Origin: an uncultured Faecalibacterium sp.
GTDB taxonomy: Bacteria; Bacillota; Clostridia; Oscillospirales; Ruminococcaceae
Assembly: GCA_934547065.1 (NCBI GenBank)
Contig: CAKTEF010000003.1
Location: 51,664 to 115,663 of the forward strand
Length of the DNA stretch: 64,000 bases
Direction of reading: 5' to 3'
Part shown: positions 19,581 through 28,506 of the stretch, piece after piece
Numbering within the stretch: the stretch's first letter is position 1
Layout of the letters: each line of letters opens with the position of its first letter
Made by a program: the position numbers and the translations under genes
Notes under the pieces: model-generated
What the model saw: the letters and a program-made list of their open reading frames with translations, nothing else
What the model was told of the DNA's origin: nothing
Databases searched by the model: none

Positions 19581-20125
19581 AAGGGCGGCGGAAAAGCTGG
19601 ACCATGGCCTACTGCGGCATGACGGCGGCGCTGTGCGTTGCGCTGATGCTGCTGGGGGCGGTGATCCCGGTCCTGATGTTCGTTGCGCCCGCAGCGGCCA
19701 GCCTGCTGATCGCAGCGGTGTGTGTGGAGTGCGGGATGAAGATGGCCCTGACAGCCTACGGAGCGGTGAGCCTGCTTGCGGTCCTGTTTGTGCCGGATAA
19801 GGAAGTGGCCCTGATCTTTGTATTTCTGTTGGGATACTATCCGCTGGTCAAGCCCTGGTTCGAACGGATCCGCCTGCCGCTGCTGCGGGGGCTGAGTAAG
19901 CTGGTGCTGTGCAACGCGGCGGTTCTGGCCATGTACGGGCTGATCTTTCTGCTGGTACCGGCAGGCAGTATTGCGCAGGAAATGCGCACAACGGCCCTTG
20001 CGGCAACGCTGGCTACCCTGGCTTTGGGCAATGCGGCGTTTTTGCTGTACGACCGCGCCCTGCGGAACCTTTTGCAGGTCTACCGCCTGGTCTGGCAGCC
20101 AAGGCTGCATAAATTGTTGAAGTAA
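19577..20125 (+). CDS. Small integral membrane protein (possibly ECF S-component-like)
   Basis: 182 residues with five or six hydrophobic segments (about 9-30, 32-50, 54-72, 74-92, 108-128, 136-158) and a short cationic tail. The alternating helices, size and conserved-looking VPDKEVALIFVFLLGYYP resemble substrate-binding S components of energy-coupling-factor transporters, but no substrate motif is recognisable and no EcfA/EcfT gene is near. Translation is coupled to the preceding gene. Alternative: an uncharacterised membrane partner of that protein. Confidence 0.4.
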   Translation: MKGRRKSWTMAYCGMTAALCVALMLLGAVIPVLMFVAPAAASLLIAAVCVECGMKMALTAYGAVSLLAVLFVPDKEVALIFVFLLGYYPLVKPWFERIRLPLLRGLSKLVLCNAAVLAMYGLIFLLVPAGSIAQEMRTTALAATLATLALGNAAFLLYDRALRNLLQVYRLVWQPRLHKLLK

Positions 20126-20196
20126 GCCGATCCGGGAGCCTTGCGTCAGCAGGGCGAACAGGAGCGAAGCGCTGATGCTTGAAAACGCGATGGAAT

Positions 20197-20250
20197 GCCA
20201 AGGGCTCTCCTACCAGGAGAGCTGTCACGGCGGAGCCCGTGACGGAGAGG
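20197..20250. repeat. Dispersed palindromic repeat, family B, copy 1
   Basis: Begins GCCAAGGGCTCTCC, contains inverted CTCTCC/GGAGAG and GTCAC/GTGAC pairs, and ends GGAGAGG. The second copy is 23539-23587. It occupies the left part of the 437-base gap before glmS; the rest of the gap is the ribozyme. Confidence 0.65.
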
Positions 20251-20317
20251 TTGTACAAAGGACGGCCTGACCGGATGAAATAAACTGATTTGAAAGGGGG
20301 AATGTGAAACTTTAGCT

Positions 20318-20480
20318 GATGCAAAGCGCCGGGCCACACGGGTGACAGCCGTGAGGGTGACGAGGAGAGGAATCATCGAAAATTTCGGCGGATGTTTCTC
20401 CGGCTGACAAAGGCTATACCAGCCGCAGAAAGGGGCAAAAAACGGCAGCAATACCGTAACAGATCCCCTCAAAGAAAGCC
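20318..20480 (+). ncRNA. glmS self-cleaving ribozyme/riboswitch
   Basis: Upstream of glmS lies AAGCGCC (cleavage expected between A20325 and G20326), then the family-defining core GACGAGG (20359-20365), ATCATCGAA, and TTTCGGCGGATG, followed by a GGGG...CCCC helix near 20435-20480. These match the conserved glmS ribozyme core, in which glucosamine-6-phosphate is the cofactor for self-cleavage, leading to mRNA decay. Distance to the gene (about 80 bases from the 3' end) is usual. The exact 3' boundary is estimated. Confidence 0.9.
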
Positions 20481-20562
20481 ATACAAGAACATAAACTGAG
20501 AAAGAAGCTGGCAGTTGGGCTGTGCGTTTTTGCGCCGGGCTGCCGGTATGGAGGTGTTTTGT

Positions 20563-22383
20563 ATGTGTGGCATTGTTGGTTATGTCGGAAAACGAAATGC
20601 GCAGAATGTTCTGCTGGATGGTCTGGAAAAGCTGGAATACCGCGGCTATGACTCGGCAGGCGTTGCGCTGGCATTGGATGGCGGCATCCGGGTGGTCAAA
20701 AGCAAGGGCCGCCTGGCGGAGCTGCGCAAAAAGCTGGAAGAACAGGCGCTGGCCGAAAGCGGCTGCGGCATCGGGCACACCCGGTGGGCGACCCACGGTG
20801 AGCCCAGCGACGTGAACAGCCACCCCCACTCCACCCCGCGTGTGAGCATCGTACACAACGGCATCATCGAAAACTACGGCATCCTGAAAGAGCGTCTGAT
20901 GGCAAAGGGCTATGCCTTTGAGAGCGAGACGGACACCGAGGTGCTGGTCAAGCTGATCGACAGCTGCTACGAGGGCGAGCCGCTGAAAGCTCTCCATGCA
21001 GCCCTTGCCACGGTGCGGGGCAGTTATGCGCTGGCGGTGCTGTTCCGGGATTTCCCGGACACCCTGTTTGCCGTCAAGCGTGAAAGCCCGCTGATCGTGG
21101 GCTGGGGCGAGGACGAAAACTTTATTGCGTCGGATATCCCGGCGCTGCTGAAATATACCCGCCGGTACAGCGTGCTGGAGGAGGGCGACCTGGCCGTGGT
21201 CACGGCAGAGGGCATCCGCTTCTACAACGAGTTCGCAGAGCCGGTGGAGCGTGAGATCCTGACGGCCGACTGGGACCAGGAAGCCGCAGAAAAGGGCGGT
21301 TACCCGCACTTTATGCTCAAGGAGATCAACGAGCAGCCTGCGGCCATCACCGCAACGGTCAGCCCCCGCGTGGAGAACGGCCTGCCGGACCTGCGCATCC
21401 CGGAGCTGACGGACGAGCGGCTGCGCCGGGTAGGCACTGTGCATCTGGTGGGATGCGGTACGGCCATGCATGCCGGCATGGTGGGCAAGGCTGCCATCGA
21501 GGCACTGGCCCGCGTCCCGGCTGTGGTGGACATTGCCAGCGAGTTCCGCTACCGGGATCCCATTCTCCGGCCGGAGGATCTGGTGGTCATCATCAGCCAG
21601 TCGGGCGAGACGAGCGACACCCTGGCCGCGCTCAAGCTGGCCAAGAGCCGGGGCGTTCCGGTGCTGGCCATCGTGAACGTGGTGGGCAGTTCCATTGCCC
21701 GCGCGGCCGACTATGTGCTCTACACCTACGCCGGGCCGGAAATCGCCGTGGCTTCCACCAAAGCCTACATGGTGCAGATGTGCGTGCTTTATCTGTTTGC
21801 CCTCCGGCTGGCTTACGCCCGCGGGATGCAGACCGAGGCGGAGATCCGCCGCCTGACCGCAGAGCTGCTGCGGGCCGGGGAGGTCATCAAGCCCCGCCTG
21901 GCCGACTGCGAACAGATCAAGTACCTGGCCAGCCGGTTCGTCAACACCCAGAGCTGCTTTTTCATCGGACGTGGGTTCGATTATTCGCTTTCACTGGAGG
22001 GCAGCCTGAAGCTGAAAGAGATCAGCTATGTCCACTCGGACGCTTACGCGGCCGGTGAGCTCAAGCACGGCACCATCAGCCTGATCACCGAGGGGGTGCC
22101 GGTCATCGCCCTGGCGACCCAGAAGCAGGTGTACGAAAAGACCCTCTCCAACGCCAAGGAGACCAAGAGCCGCGGCGCAAAGGTGCTGCTGTTTACCACC
22201 AAGGATGCCGTGGTGCCGGACGGCGTGGCCGACTATGTGGTGCGCCTGGACGAATACGACGACCTGCTGATGCCGCTGCAGCTCATCGTGCCGCTGCAGC
22301 TGTTCGCCTACTACATGGCCGTTCTGCGTGGCTGCGACGTGGATAAGCCCCGCAACCTTGCCAAGAGCGTGACCGTGGAATAA
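20563..22383 (+). CDS. glmS: Glutamine-fructose-6-phosphate aminotransferase (isomerising)
   Basis: 606 residues. Converts fructose-6-phosphate and glutamine into glucosamine-6-phosphate for cell-wall precursors. The start MCGIVGYVG places the catalytic N-terminal Cys at position 2; HTRWATHG follows in the glutaminase domain. Two SIS sugar-isomerase domains follow (VGCGTAMHAG about 300, ISQSGETSDTL about 347, and a second near 470), with the C-terminal PRNLAKSVTVE. ATG 20563 follows GGAGG; an upstream in-frame extension would hide Cys2. Controlled by the ribozyme in its leader. Confidence 0.98.
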   Translation: MCGIVGYVGKRNAQNVLLDGLEKLEYRGYDSAGVALALDGGIRVVKSKGRLAELRKKLEEQALAESGCGIGHTRWATHGEPSDVNSHPHSTPRVSIVHNGIIENYGILKERLMAKGYAFESETDTEVLVKLIDSCYEGEPLKALHAALATVRGSYALAVLFRDFPDTLFAVKRESPLIVGWGEDENFIASDIPALLKYTRRYSVLEEGDLAVVTAEGIRFYNEFAEPVEREILTADWDQEAAEKGGYPHFMLKEINEQPAAITATVSPRVENGLPDLRIPELTDERLRRVGTVHLVGCGTAMHAGMVGKAAIEALARVPAVVDIASEFRYRDPILRPEDLVVIISQSGETSDTLAALKLAKSRGVPVLAIVNVVGSSIARAADYVLYTYAGPEIAVASTKAYMVQMCVLYLFALRLAYARGMQTEAEIRRLTAELLRAGEVIKPRLADCEQIKYLASRFVNTQSCFFIGRGFDYSLSLEGSLKLKEISYVHSDAYAAGELKHGTISLITEGVPVIALATQKQVYEKTLSNAKETKSRGAKVLLFTTKDAVVPDGVADYVVRLDEYDDLLMPLQLIVPLQLFAYYMAVLRGCDVDKPRNLAKSVTVE

Positions 22384-22394
22384 AAATAAAAAAT

Positions 22395-22430
22395 CAGGGC
22401 CGGACTTCCCGCGTGGGGGTCCGACCCTGT
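22395..22430. terminator. Bidirectional terminator between glmS and the pseudouridine synthase
   Basis: CAGGGCCGGAC pairs with GTCCGACCCTG; an A run precedes it, so it fits best for the leftward gene but serves both convergent units. Confidence 0.7.
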
Positions 22431-22443
22431 TGGCATTCAGGGC

Positions 22444-23394
22444 TTATTTCAGCGTCCCATCCAGCACCTGCTGATAGTACCAGGGCTTGGGGGCGCGGAA
22501 CGTTTTGCCGGAAAGGAATGCGAAGTCCGGCTGGGGGAAACGGGGCATGGTCAGCTCCCAGGCGCACAGAGCCTGATACTTGAGCTTGAGCTCCCGGTTG
22601 GCAGTGTTGTTGCCGTATTTGCTGTCGCCCAGGATGGGGCAGCCGATGCTGGCCATGTGGGCGCGGATCTGATGGGTGCGGCCGGTGATGAGACGGACTT
22701 TGAGCAGGGCCAGGCGGCCGGAGACGGCGATCGTCTCATACTGCGTTTCCACATCCTTGGCACCGGGCTGTTTGTCCTCCACGATCTTCACGATGCCGCG
22801 GTCGGCATCCTTGAGCAGGTAGCCGCCCAGGGTTCCGTCCGGCGGCGTGGGACGGCCAAAGGTCACGCAGAGATAGGTCTTTTGCACCTCACGCTTTTTG
22901 ATGGCCTCCAGGAACAGCTGCTCGGCCTCGGGGGTCTTGGCAAGGATGACCAGGCCGCTGGTGCCGGTGTCCAGCCGGTGGCACAGGGCGGGGGTGTAGG
23001 GGCTGTTTTCCTTGTACTCGCCCTGCCGGTTCAGGTAGAGCAGGGCGCGGTTGAGCAGGGTGTCGTCCTCCGGGCCATCCACGGCAAGCCCGGCGGGCTT
23101 GTTCACCACCAGGATCTGCGGGCAGTCGTACACCACCTGGGCCGGGCCGCGGGCGTTCTTCCACGCCGGGCCTTCTGCCCGTTTGTCGGCATCCAGCACC
23201 TCGTCCAGGATGAACAGCCTGATCTCGTCGCCTGCCATCACGCGGGTGGAAAGCGGCTGCTTTTTGCCGTTCAGCTTGATCTTATTCTCGCGCAGGGCCT
23301 TGTTCAGGCGGCCGGGGTTCAAGGCCGGGAACTGCTGCATCAGATAGTTGTCCAGCCGGGTGGGGGCCAGACATTTTACTTTTAAGATTTTCAC
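22444..23394 (-). CDS. RluA-family pseudouridine synthase
   Basis: 316 residues. An N-terminal S4-like region (LDNYLMQQFPALNPGRLNKAL) precedes the catalytic domain, whose motif HRLDTGTSGLVILAKT contains the catalytic Asp; GRTHQIRAHMASIGCPILGD is the second conserved block. It isomerises uridine in rRNA or tRNA; target not assignable by sequence alone. The start is GTG, after AGAGGAAA. Monocistronic with its own minus-strand promoter. Confidence 0.92.
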   Translation of the reverse strand: MKILKVKCLAPTRLDNYLMQQFPALNPGRLNKALRENKIKLNGKKQPLSTRVMAGDEIRLFILDEVLDADKRAEGPAWKNARGPAQVVYDCPQILVVNKPAGLAVDGPEDDTLLNRALLYLNRQGEYKENSPYTPALCHRLDTGTSGLVILAKTPEAEQLFLEAIKKREVQKTYLCVTFGRPTPPDGTLGGYLLKDADRGIVKIVEDKQPGAKDVETQYETIAVSGRLALLKVRLITGRTHQIRAHMASIGCPILGDSKYGNNTANRELKLKYQALCAWELTMPRFPQPDFAFLSGKTFRAPKPWYYQQVLDGTLK

Positions 23395-23444
23395 GGAAAT
23401 TTTCCTCTCTATCCTGAAATAGAATGTGTCTTTGAATCGTTTTT

Positions 23445-23473
23445 ATTGTAGCGGAACCGGACTTCTTCGTCAA
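23445..23473 (-). promoter_or_regulatory. Promoter of the pseudouridine synthase gene
   Basis: Minus strand TTGACG (23473-23468), 17-base spacer, TACAAT (23450-23445). Confidence 0.7.
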
Positions 23474-23538
23474 GCGAAAGCCTGAGAAAGAGAACGGAGC
23501 ACTTTATTTTTCGGTTTGTACACAGTTCTGACCGGCCT

Positions 23539-23587
23539 GCCAAGGACTCTCCCTTTGGGGGAACTGTCACCGCAGGTGACTGAGAGG
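23539..23587. repeat. Dispersed palindromic repeat, family B, copy 2
   Basis: Starts GCCAAGGACTCTCC and contains GTCACCGCAGGTGAC, matching the copy at 20197-20250. The sequence after it (23584-23608) resembles the window start. Confidence 0.65.
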
Positions 23588-23618
23588 GCGAGGCCGCTGA
23601 TAAGAAAGAGGTATCCTT

Positions 23619-24356
23619 ATGAAATTGCAATCGAAAATCCTGTCCCTGACCGTGCTTCTGGCTGCGGGCATCGCATTGACGGCCTGCGGCGGCTCCGGCA
23701 CTCCCGCCAGCACCCCTGCCAGCACCCCTGCATCCAGTGCGGTCTCTGCCTCGTCCCATGCGGCGGAAGAACGCGTCACAGAACCCATCAACCTGCGGAC
23801 CTGGACGCTGGATGATCTTGACAAGACCGATACGGTGACATTTGTTTCTGCGGGGATCGTTTCCGGTGTGCAGAACGGCAGCCTGACAGCGAACGTGTTC
23901 AGCTATGACCTCTACAAAAAAGAAGATGTTGAAGGTCTTGCCGTTGGTGATAAGATCACGTTCCATGAGGAGGGCGCAGAGCAGAACCGGCTTGTGACCG
24001 TTGAGGTAAAGAGCGTTGAGAAAAACGACAAGTATGATCTTATAAGCATCAACGGCGGCATGGAAGAACCCGACGGGCTGGACCTGAAGCTGGAGGATGA
24101 CGACACCTACCGGACGATGACTTTTGACGATTACCCGCTCTATTACGAGATGGGCGAAAAGACGATGCCGCTGGCAGAAGACGTGGTGCTGAAAGACAGC
24201 TCCGCCGACCCGCAGGCCGAAACCGTGGAGACCACCGGCGCTGCTGCCGTGGCAGCCGCCATCAACGCAGAGCCGGAGAACTGGACGGTGTACAACACCA
24301 CACTGGTGGTGCAGGGCGGCAAGGTGCAGGAAGTGCGCCGCATCTGGGTGCCGTAA
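23619..24356 (+). CDS. Putative lipoprotein, function unknown
   Basis: 245 residues. A lipoprotein signal peptide is clear: basic start, hydrophobic core, lipobox LTAC with Cys23 as the lipidated residue. A low-complexity Ser/Thr/Ala/Pro stretch (about 27-50, repeated STPA units) would tether it outside the membrane. The remaining 190 residues look beta-rich and acidic, with no motif I recognise. AAAGAGG lies upstream. It stands between an intergenic repeat and the alaS promoter, so is probably monocistronic. Confidence 0.75.
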   Translation: MKLQSKILSLTVLLAAGIALTACGGSGTPASTPASTPASSAVSASSHAAEERVTEPINLRTWTLDDLDKTDTVTFVSAGIVSGVQNGSLTANVFSYDLYKKEDVEGLAVGDKITFHEEGAEQNRLVTVEVKSVEKNDKYDLISINGGMEEPDGLDLKLEDDDTYRTMTFDDYPLYYEMGEKTMPLAEDVVLKDSSADPQAETVETTGAAAVAAAINAEPENWTVYNTTLVVQGGKVQEVRRIWVP

Positions 24357-24372
24357 ATTTTGTCCAAATCGG

Positions 24373-24400
24373 TTGACAAACGCAAAGCGCATGTTATAAT
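24373..24400 (+). promoter_or_regulatory. Promoter of the alaS T-box transcript
   Basis: TTGACA (24373-24378), 16-base spacer, TATAAT (24395-24400). Confidence 0.8.
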
Positions 24401-24449
24401 TTAGTTGTGCGCAAAGGGGGATTGTGCCCGTTTGCGCGGCATGAATTAT

Positions 24450-24697
24450 GACAGATGGCAATGATGGGGTCAAAAGTGTACACCGCCGTTCAGAGAGAGC
24501 GCCCGCAGGCTGCAAGGTGCTCCGGCCGGGTCCATTTTGCGCCGCCCCGGAGCTTCCGGTGAGAGAAGCCGGACGCTGCGCAGCGTTAACGCGCCGAAAG
24601 CGGCAGGGGACACGAGCGTTCCTTTGCAATTTGGGTGGTACCACGGAGCAGTTTTTCACAGCCTCGTCCCTTTTGGGATGGGGCTGTTTTTATTTTT
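24450..24697 (+). ncRNA. T-box leader riboswitch of alaS
   Basis: The leader shows the T-box order: AATGATGGGG and AAAAGTG at the stem I base, TTCAGAGAG, a GGCTGCAAGG apical block, a GC-rich specifier region containing Ala codons (GCG, GCC around 24539-24545), then the T-box sequence TGGGTGGTACCACG (24632-24645) that pairs with the uncharged tRNA acceptor end. An intrinsic terminator follows. Uncharged tRNA-Ala would stabilise the antiterminator and allow alaS transcription. The specifier codon is not fixed from sequence alone. The leader fills the 418-base gap before alaS. Confidence 0.93.
24660..24692 (+). terminator. T-box-controlled terminator
   Basis: AGCCTCGTCCC and GGGATGGGGCT with a TTTT loop, followed by a T run; its left arm overlaps the antiterminator. 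Confidence 0.88.
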
Positions 24698-24774
24698 TGC
24701 ACCTGTCCGCCTTGTCTGCTGTCATCATAAAACCGACGTGTAAAGCGCCAAGAACGATCGAGGAGAGAAAACCT

Positions 24775-27435
24775 ATGCAATGGACCGGTTTGAATGAACT
24801 GCGTGAAAAGTACCTGAGCTTTTTTGAGAGCAAGGGCCACCTGCGGCTGGACAGCTTCCCGCTGGTGCCGAAAAATGACCCCAGCCTGCTGCTGATCAAC
24901 AGCGGCATGGCCCCCATGAAAAAATGGTTCCTGGCTCAGGAGGAGCCGCCCCGCCACCGCGTGACCACCTGCCAGAAGTGCATCCGTACTCCGGATATCG
25001 AGCGCGTGGGCATCACCGCCCGCCATGGCACGTTCTTTGAGATGCTGGGCAACTTCTCGTTCCAGGATTACTTCAAAGAGGAGGTCATCCCCTGGGCCTG
25101 GGAGTTCCTGACCAGCGACGAGTGGATGGCCATTCCCAAGGACAAGCTGCACATCTCCGTGTACGAGGAGGATGATGAGGCTTACGATATCTGGACCAAG
25201 AAAGTGGGCATTGCTCCGGACCACATGGTGCGCCTGGGCAAGGAGGACAACTTCTGGGAGCATGGCTCCGGCCCGTGCGGCCCCTGCTCGGAGATCTACT
25301 TTGACCGCGGCCCGGAGTACGGCTGCGGCAAGCCGACCTGCGGCGTGGGCTGCGACTGCGACCGCTATATGGAGATCTGGAACCTGGTGTTCAGCCAGTT
25401 CGACGCCGACGGCAAGGGCCACTACGAGCGTCTGGCACGCCCCAACATCGATACCGGCATGGGTCTGGAGCGTCTGGCCTGCGTGATGCAGGGCGTGGGC
25501 AACCTGTTTGAGGTGGATACCGTCCAGAGCGTGCTGCACCATGTGGAGCACATTGCAAACAAGACCTACGGCGCAAACGCCAAGGATGATATCTCCATCC
25601 GCGTCATCACCGACCACATCCGCAGCTGCACCTTTATGGTGTCCGACGGCATCCTGCCCTCCAACGAGGGCCGCGGCTATGTGCTGCGCCGCCTGCTGCG
25701 CCGCGCTGCCCGCCATGGCCGGATGCTGGGCATCACCCGCCCGTTCCTGGTGGAGCTGGTGGAAACGGTCATCCAGTCCAGCGAGTCCGCTTACCCCGAG
25801 CTGCGTGAGCACGATGCCTATATCAAGAAAGTCATCGGCACCGAGGAAGCAAACTTTGCCCGCACCATTGACGCTGGCATGAATATCCTGAACACCATGA
25901 TCGACGGCCTGGAAAAGGCACACCAGCACCTGCTCAAGGGCATGGATGTGTTCAAGCTGAACGATACGTTCGGCTTCCCGCTGGATCTGACCAAGGAGAT
26001 CGCAGCCGAGCAGGGCATCGAGATCGACGAGGAAGGCTTCCACGCCGAGATGACCAAGCAGAAAGAGCGCGCCCGCGCCGAGCGCCTGAAGAAGAACATC
26101 TCCGGCTGGAGCGAGGACCTGTTCGGCGGCCTGACCGCAGAACCCACCGTCTTTACCGGCTATGAGACCCTGAACGACACTGGCGTTGTGGTTGCCCTGA
26201 GCGACGAGGAGACCCTGACCGATGCCATTGCCACCGACGAGGAGGCAAAGGACGGCGTGCTGGTGGTGCTGGATAAGACCCCCTTCTACGCCGAGATGGG
26301 CGGTCAGGCTGCCGACCACGGCGTGCTGAACGGTGCCGAGTGCAGCCTGCGCGTGCTGGACGTGAAAAAGACCCCCAAGGGCTACTATGTCCACACCTGC
26401 GTGCTGGAAAGCGGCATCGTCAAGGTGGGCGACCACCTGAACGCACAGGTCAGCAAGGAATACCGCATGGCTGTGTGCCGCAACCACACCGCCACCCACC
26501 TGCTGCAGGCTGCCCTGCGTGAGGTGCTGGGCGACCATGTGCATCAGGCAGGCTCCTATCAGGATGCTGAGATCACCCACTTCGACTTCACCCACTTCAG
26601 CGCCGTGACTCCGGAGGAGCTGGCCCGTGTGGAGAAGATCGTCAATGACCGCATCTTTGACGCGATGAACGTCAATGTCAAGGAAATGCCCATTGAGGAA
26701 GCCAAGAAGCTGGGTGCCATGGCTCTGTTTGGCGAGAAGTACGGCAAGGTGGTCCGCGTCGTGGATATCGAGGGCTGGTCCACCGAGTTCTGCGGCGGCA
26801 CCCATGTGAAGAACACCGCCCAGATCGGCTGCTTCAAGATCGTGAGCGAGAGCTCTGTGGCTGCCGGTATCCGCCGCATTGAGGCTGTTACCGGTAAGAA
26901 CCTGCTGCTGCGTGCAAACGAGCAGGAGAAGCTGCTGCACACCGTGGCAGGCATCCTGAAAGCCAACAATGTTTCGAACCTGGCTGCCCGTGCCGAGGCT
27001 GTGATGGCTGAGAACAAGGCACAGAGCCGCGAGCTGGAGGACATCAAGGCGAAAGTTGCCGCTTCCAAGGTCACCAGCCTGTTCGATAATGCTGAGACTG
27101 TCGGCGATGTGAAGATCGCTTCCGCTTACTTCACCGGGACCACCGGCGACACCCTGCGCGGCATGTGCGATACCATCCGCGACAAGGCTGCGAAGCCCGC
27201 TGTGGCAGTTCTGGTGGGCAAGGCCGAGGATAAGATCACCATGGCCGTCACCGTGACCAAGGGCGCTCAGGAAAAGGGCCTCAAGGCCGGCAGCCTGGTC
27301 AAGGAGATCAGCGCCATTGCCGGTGGCAAGGGCGGCGGCAAGCCGGACTTTGCAATGGCTGGCCTGAAAGACGAGACCAAGATCGACGAGGCTCTGGCTG
27401 CGGTCAAGGCCATCGTCGAGAAGCAGCTGGGTTAA
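24775..27435 (+). CDS. alaS: Alanine-tRNA ligase
   Basis: 886 residues, full length for bacterial AlaRS. The class II aminoacylation core starts MQWTGLNELREKYLSFFESK, with FEMLGNFSFQDYF (motif 2 region). The editing domain has HTATHLLQAAL (zinc/active-site HxxxH) and EFCGGTHVKNT (the CxxxH motif). The C-terminal oligomerisation domain has GGGKPDFAMAG. ATG 24775 follows AGGAGAG. An in-frame extension back to 24448 translates the T-box leader and is not real. Regulated by that T-box. Confidence 0.98.
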   Translation: MQWTGLNELREKYLSFFESKGHLRLDSFPLVPKNDPSLLLINSGMAPMKKWFLAQEEPPRHRVTTCQKCIRTPDIERVGITARHGTFFEMLGNFSFQDYFKEEVIPWAWEFLTSDEWMAIPKDKLHISVYEEDDEAYDIWTKKVGIAPDHMVRLGKEDNFWEHGSGPCGPCSEIYFDRGPEYGCGKPTCGVGCDCDRYMEIWNLVFSQFDADGKGHYERLARPNIDTGMGLERLACVMQGVGNLFEVDTVQSVLHHVEHIANKTYGANAKDDISIRVITDHIRSCTFMVSDGILPSNEGRGYVLRRLLRRAARHGRMLGITRPFLVELVETVIQSSESAYPELREHDAYIKKVIGTEEANFARTIDAGMNILNTMIDGLEKAHQHLLKGMDVFKLNDTFGFPLDLTKEIAAEQGIEIDEEGFHAEMTKQKERARAERLKKNISGWSEDLFGGLTAEPTVFTGYETLNDTGVVVALSDEETLTDAIATDEEAKDGVLVVLDKTPFYAEMGGQAADHGVLNGAECSLRVLDVKKTPKGYYVHTCVLESGIVKVGDHLNAQVSKEYRMAVCRNHTATHLLQAALREVLGDHVHQAGSYQDAEITHFDFTHFSAVTPEELARVEKIVNDRIFDAMNVNVKEMPIEEAKKLGAMALFGEKYGKVVRVVDIEGWSTEFCGGTHVKNTAQIGCFKIVSESSVAAGIRRIEAVTGKNLLLRANEQEKLLHTVAGILKANNVSNLAARAEAVMAENKAQSRELEDIKAKVAASKVTSLFDNAETVGDVKIASAYFTGTTGDTLRGMCDTIRDKAAKPAVAVLVGKAEDKITMAVTVTKGAQEKGLKAGSLVKEISAIAGGKGGGKPDFAMAGLKDETKIDEALAAVKAIVEKQLG

Positions 27436-27446
27436 TGCAAAAAAAA

Positions 27447-27559
27447 GGCTTCCCCTTGAGGGGAAGCTGTCTGCGAAGCAGACGGATGAGGTGGGGTCTG
27501 CGCAAGAGTGAACCTCATCCGTCATTGCCTGCGCAATGCCACTTTCCCCAAGGGGAAGC
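27447..27559. repeat. Dispersed palindromic repeat, family A, copy 2
   Basis: Ends GGCTTCCCC and GGGGAAGC, each forming a local hairpin, with an internal GACGGATGAGG...CCTCATCCGTC stem. Same plan and length as 12861-12973. It may also serve as the alaS transcript end. Confidence 0.8.
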
Positions 27560-27585
27560 AAAATCAATGAAAAGGAGCAATTCCC

Positions 27586-27918
27586 ATGGAAGATTGTCTG
27601 TTTTGCATGATCGCCGAGGGCAAGATCCCCTCCAACAAACTGTATGAGGACGATCAGGTCGTGGCGTTCTATGATATCAACCCCCAGGCCAAAGTGCATT
27701 TCCTGGTGGTGCCCAAGCAGCACATCCAGAGTGCCGCTGCCCTGACCGAACAGGACGGCGCTCTGCTGGGCCATATCTTTGCGGTGATCGCAAAGCTGGC
27801 CAAACAGGTGGGCTTGGACAACGGTTACCGTGTGATCTCCAATGTCGGCGAAGATGCCGGCCAGACCGTGAAGCACCTGCATTTCCATGTGCTGGGCGGC
27901 GAAAAGCTGCCCGTCTGA
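27586..27918 (+). CDS. HIT-family nucleotide-binding protein (HinT-like)
   Basis: 110 residues, one histidine-triad domain. CLFCMIAEGKIPSNKLYEDD is the N-terminal signature and VKHLHFHVLGG near the end supplies the HxHxH catalytic triad that hydrolyses AMP-lysine or AMP-NH2-type substrates. The two Cys of CLFC may bind zinc as in other HinT proteins. AAAAGGAGC precedes the ATG. Downstream phosphoribosyltransferase is 42 bases away, likely co-transcribed. Confidence 0.93.
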   Translation: MEDCLFCMIAEGKIPSNKLYEDDQVVAFYDINPQAKVHFLVVPKQHIQSAAALTEQDGALLGHIFAVIAKLAKQVGLDNGYRVISNVGEDAGQTVKHLHFHVLGGEKLPV

Positions 27919-27960
27919 GCTGCGTGTAAAAATAACGGATCAAAAAGGAAGGGAATTGTT

Positions 27961-28500
27961 ATGGCAAAGACCTATACCCTGAACGTTGCGGGCCTGACCC
28001 GTGAGCTGACCATCTGCAAGGTGAACGACCACATGGACATTGCGGCGTTTATCATGCTGGGGGATGCAGAGCTGACCGTGGCTGCCGCCGCCGAGCTGCT
28101 GAAGAAGTGCCCGGATTTTGATATCCTGCTGACGGCCGAGGCCAAGGGCATCCCCCTGGCCCACGAGATGAGCCGCCAGAGCGGCAAGCCCTACGTCTGC
28201 GCACGCAAGGGCGAAAAGCTCTATATGACCGATCCCGTTGTGGTGGAGGATCAGTCCATCACCACCGCAGGCAAGCAGAAGCTGGTCATCGACCGCAAGG
28301 AGCTGGAGAAGATGAGCGGGAAACGCGTGCTTGTCGTGGACGATGTTATCTCCACCGGCGGCTCCCTGAAAGCGCTGGATACCCTGGCCGAACAGACCCA
28401 GTGTACCATCGTGGGCCAGGCCGCTGTTCTGGCTGAGGGCGATGCAGCAGAGCGCAAGGATATCATCTTCCTGGAGCCGCTGCCTCTGTTCCTGCACTAA
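27961..28500 (+). CDS. Phosphoribosyltransferase (adenine PRTase-like)
   Basis: 179 residues. The PRPP-binding motif RVLVVDDVISTGGSLKAL (about 121-138) is a textbook type I phosphoribosyltransferase loop. The N-terminal half (FDILLTAEAKGIPLAHEMS) matches the adenine PRTase pattern of E(A)(K/R)G(I)PLA. An apt-like purine salvage role or a regulatory PRTase is possible. AAAGGAAGGG precedes the ATG. comEC starts 6 bases after the stop. Confidence 0.85.
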   Translation: MAKTYTLNVAGLTRELTICKVNDHMDIAAFIMLGDAELTVAAAAELLKKCPDFDILLTAEAKGIPLAHEMSRQSGKPYVCARKGEKLYMTDPVVVEDQSITTAGKQKLVIDRKELEKMSGKRVLVVDDVISTGGSLKALDTLAEQTQCTIVGQAAVLAEGDAAERKDIIFLEPLPLFLH

Positions 28501-28506
28501 ATCAAA

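Noticed and set aside
24448-24774. N-terminal extension of alaS
   Set aside because: It translates the T-box leader and terminator; AlaRS proteins begin at the MQWTGLNELR equivalent.
24586-27888. 1100-codon minus-strand open frame across alaS
   Set aside because: Antisense shadow of alaS; no motif and no ribosome binding site.
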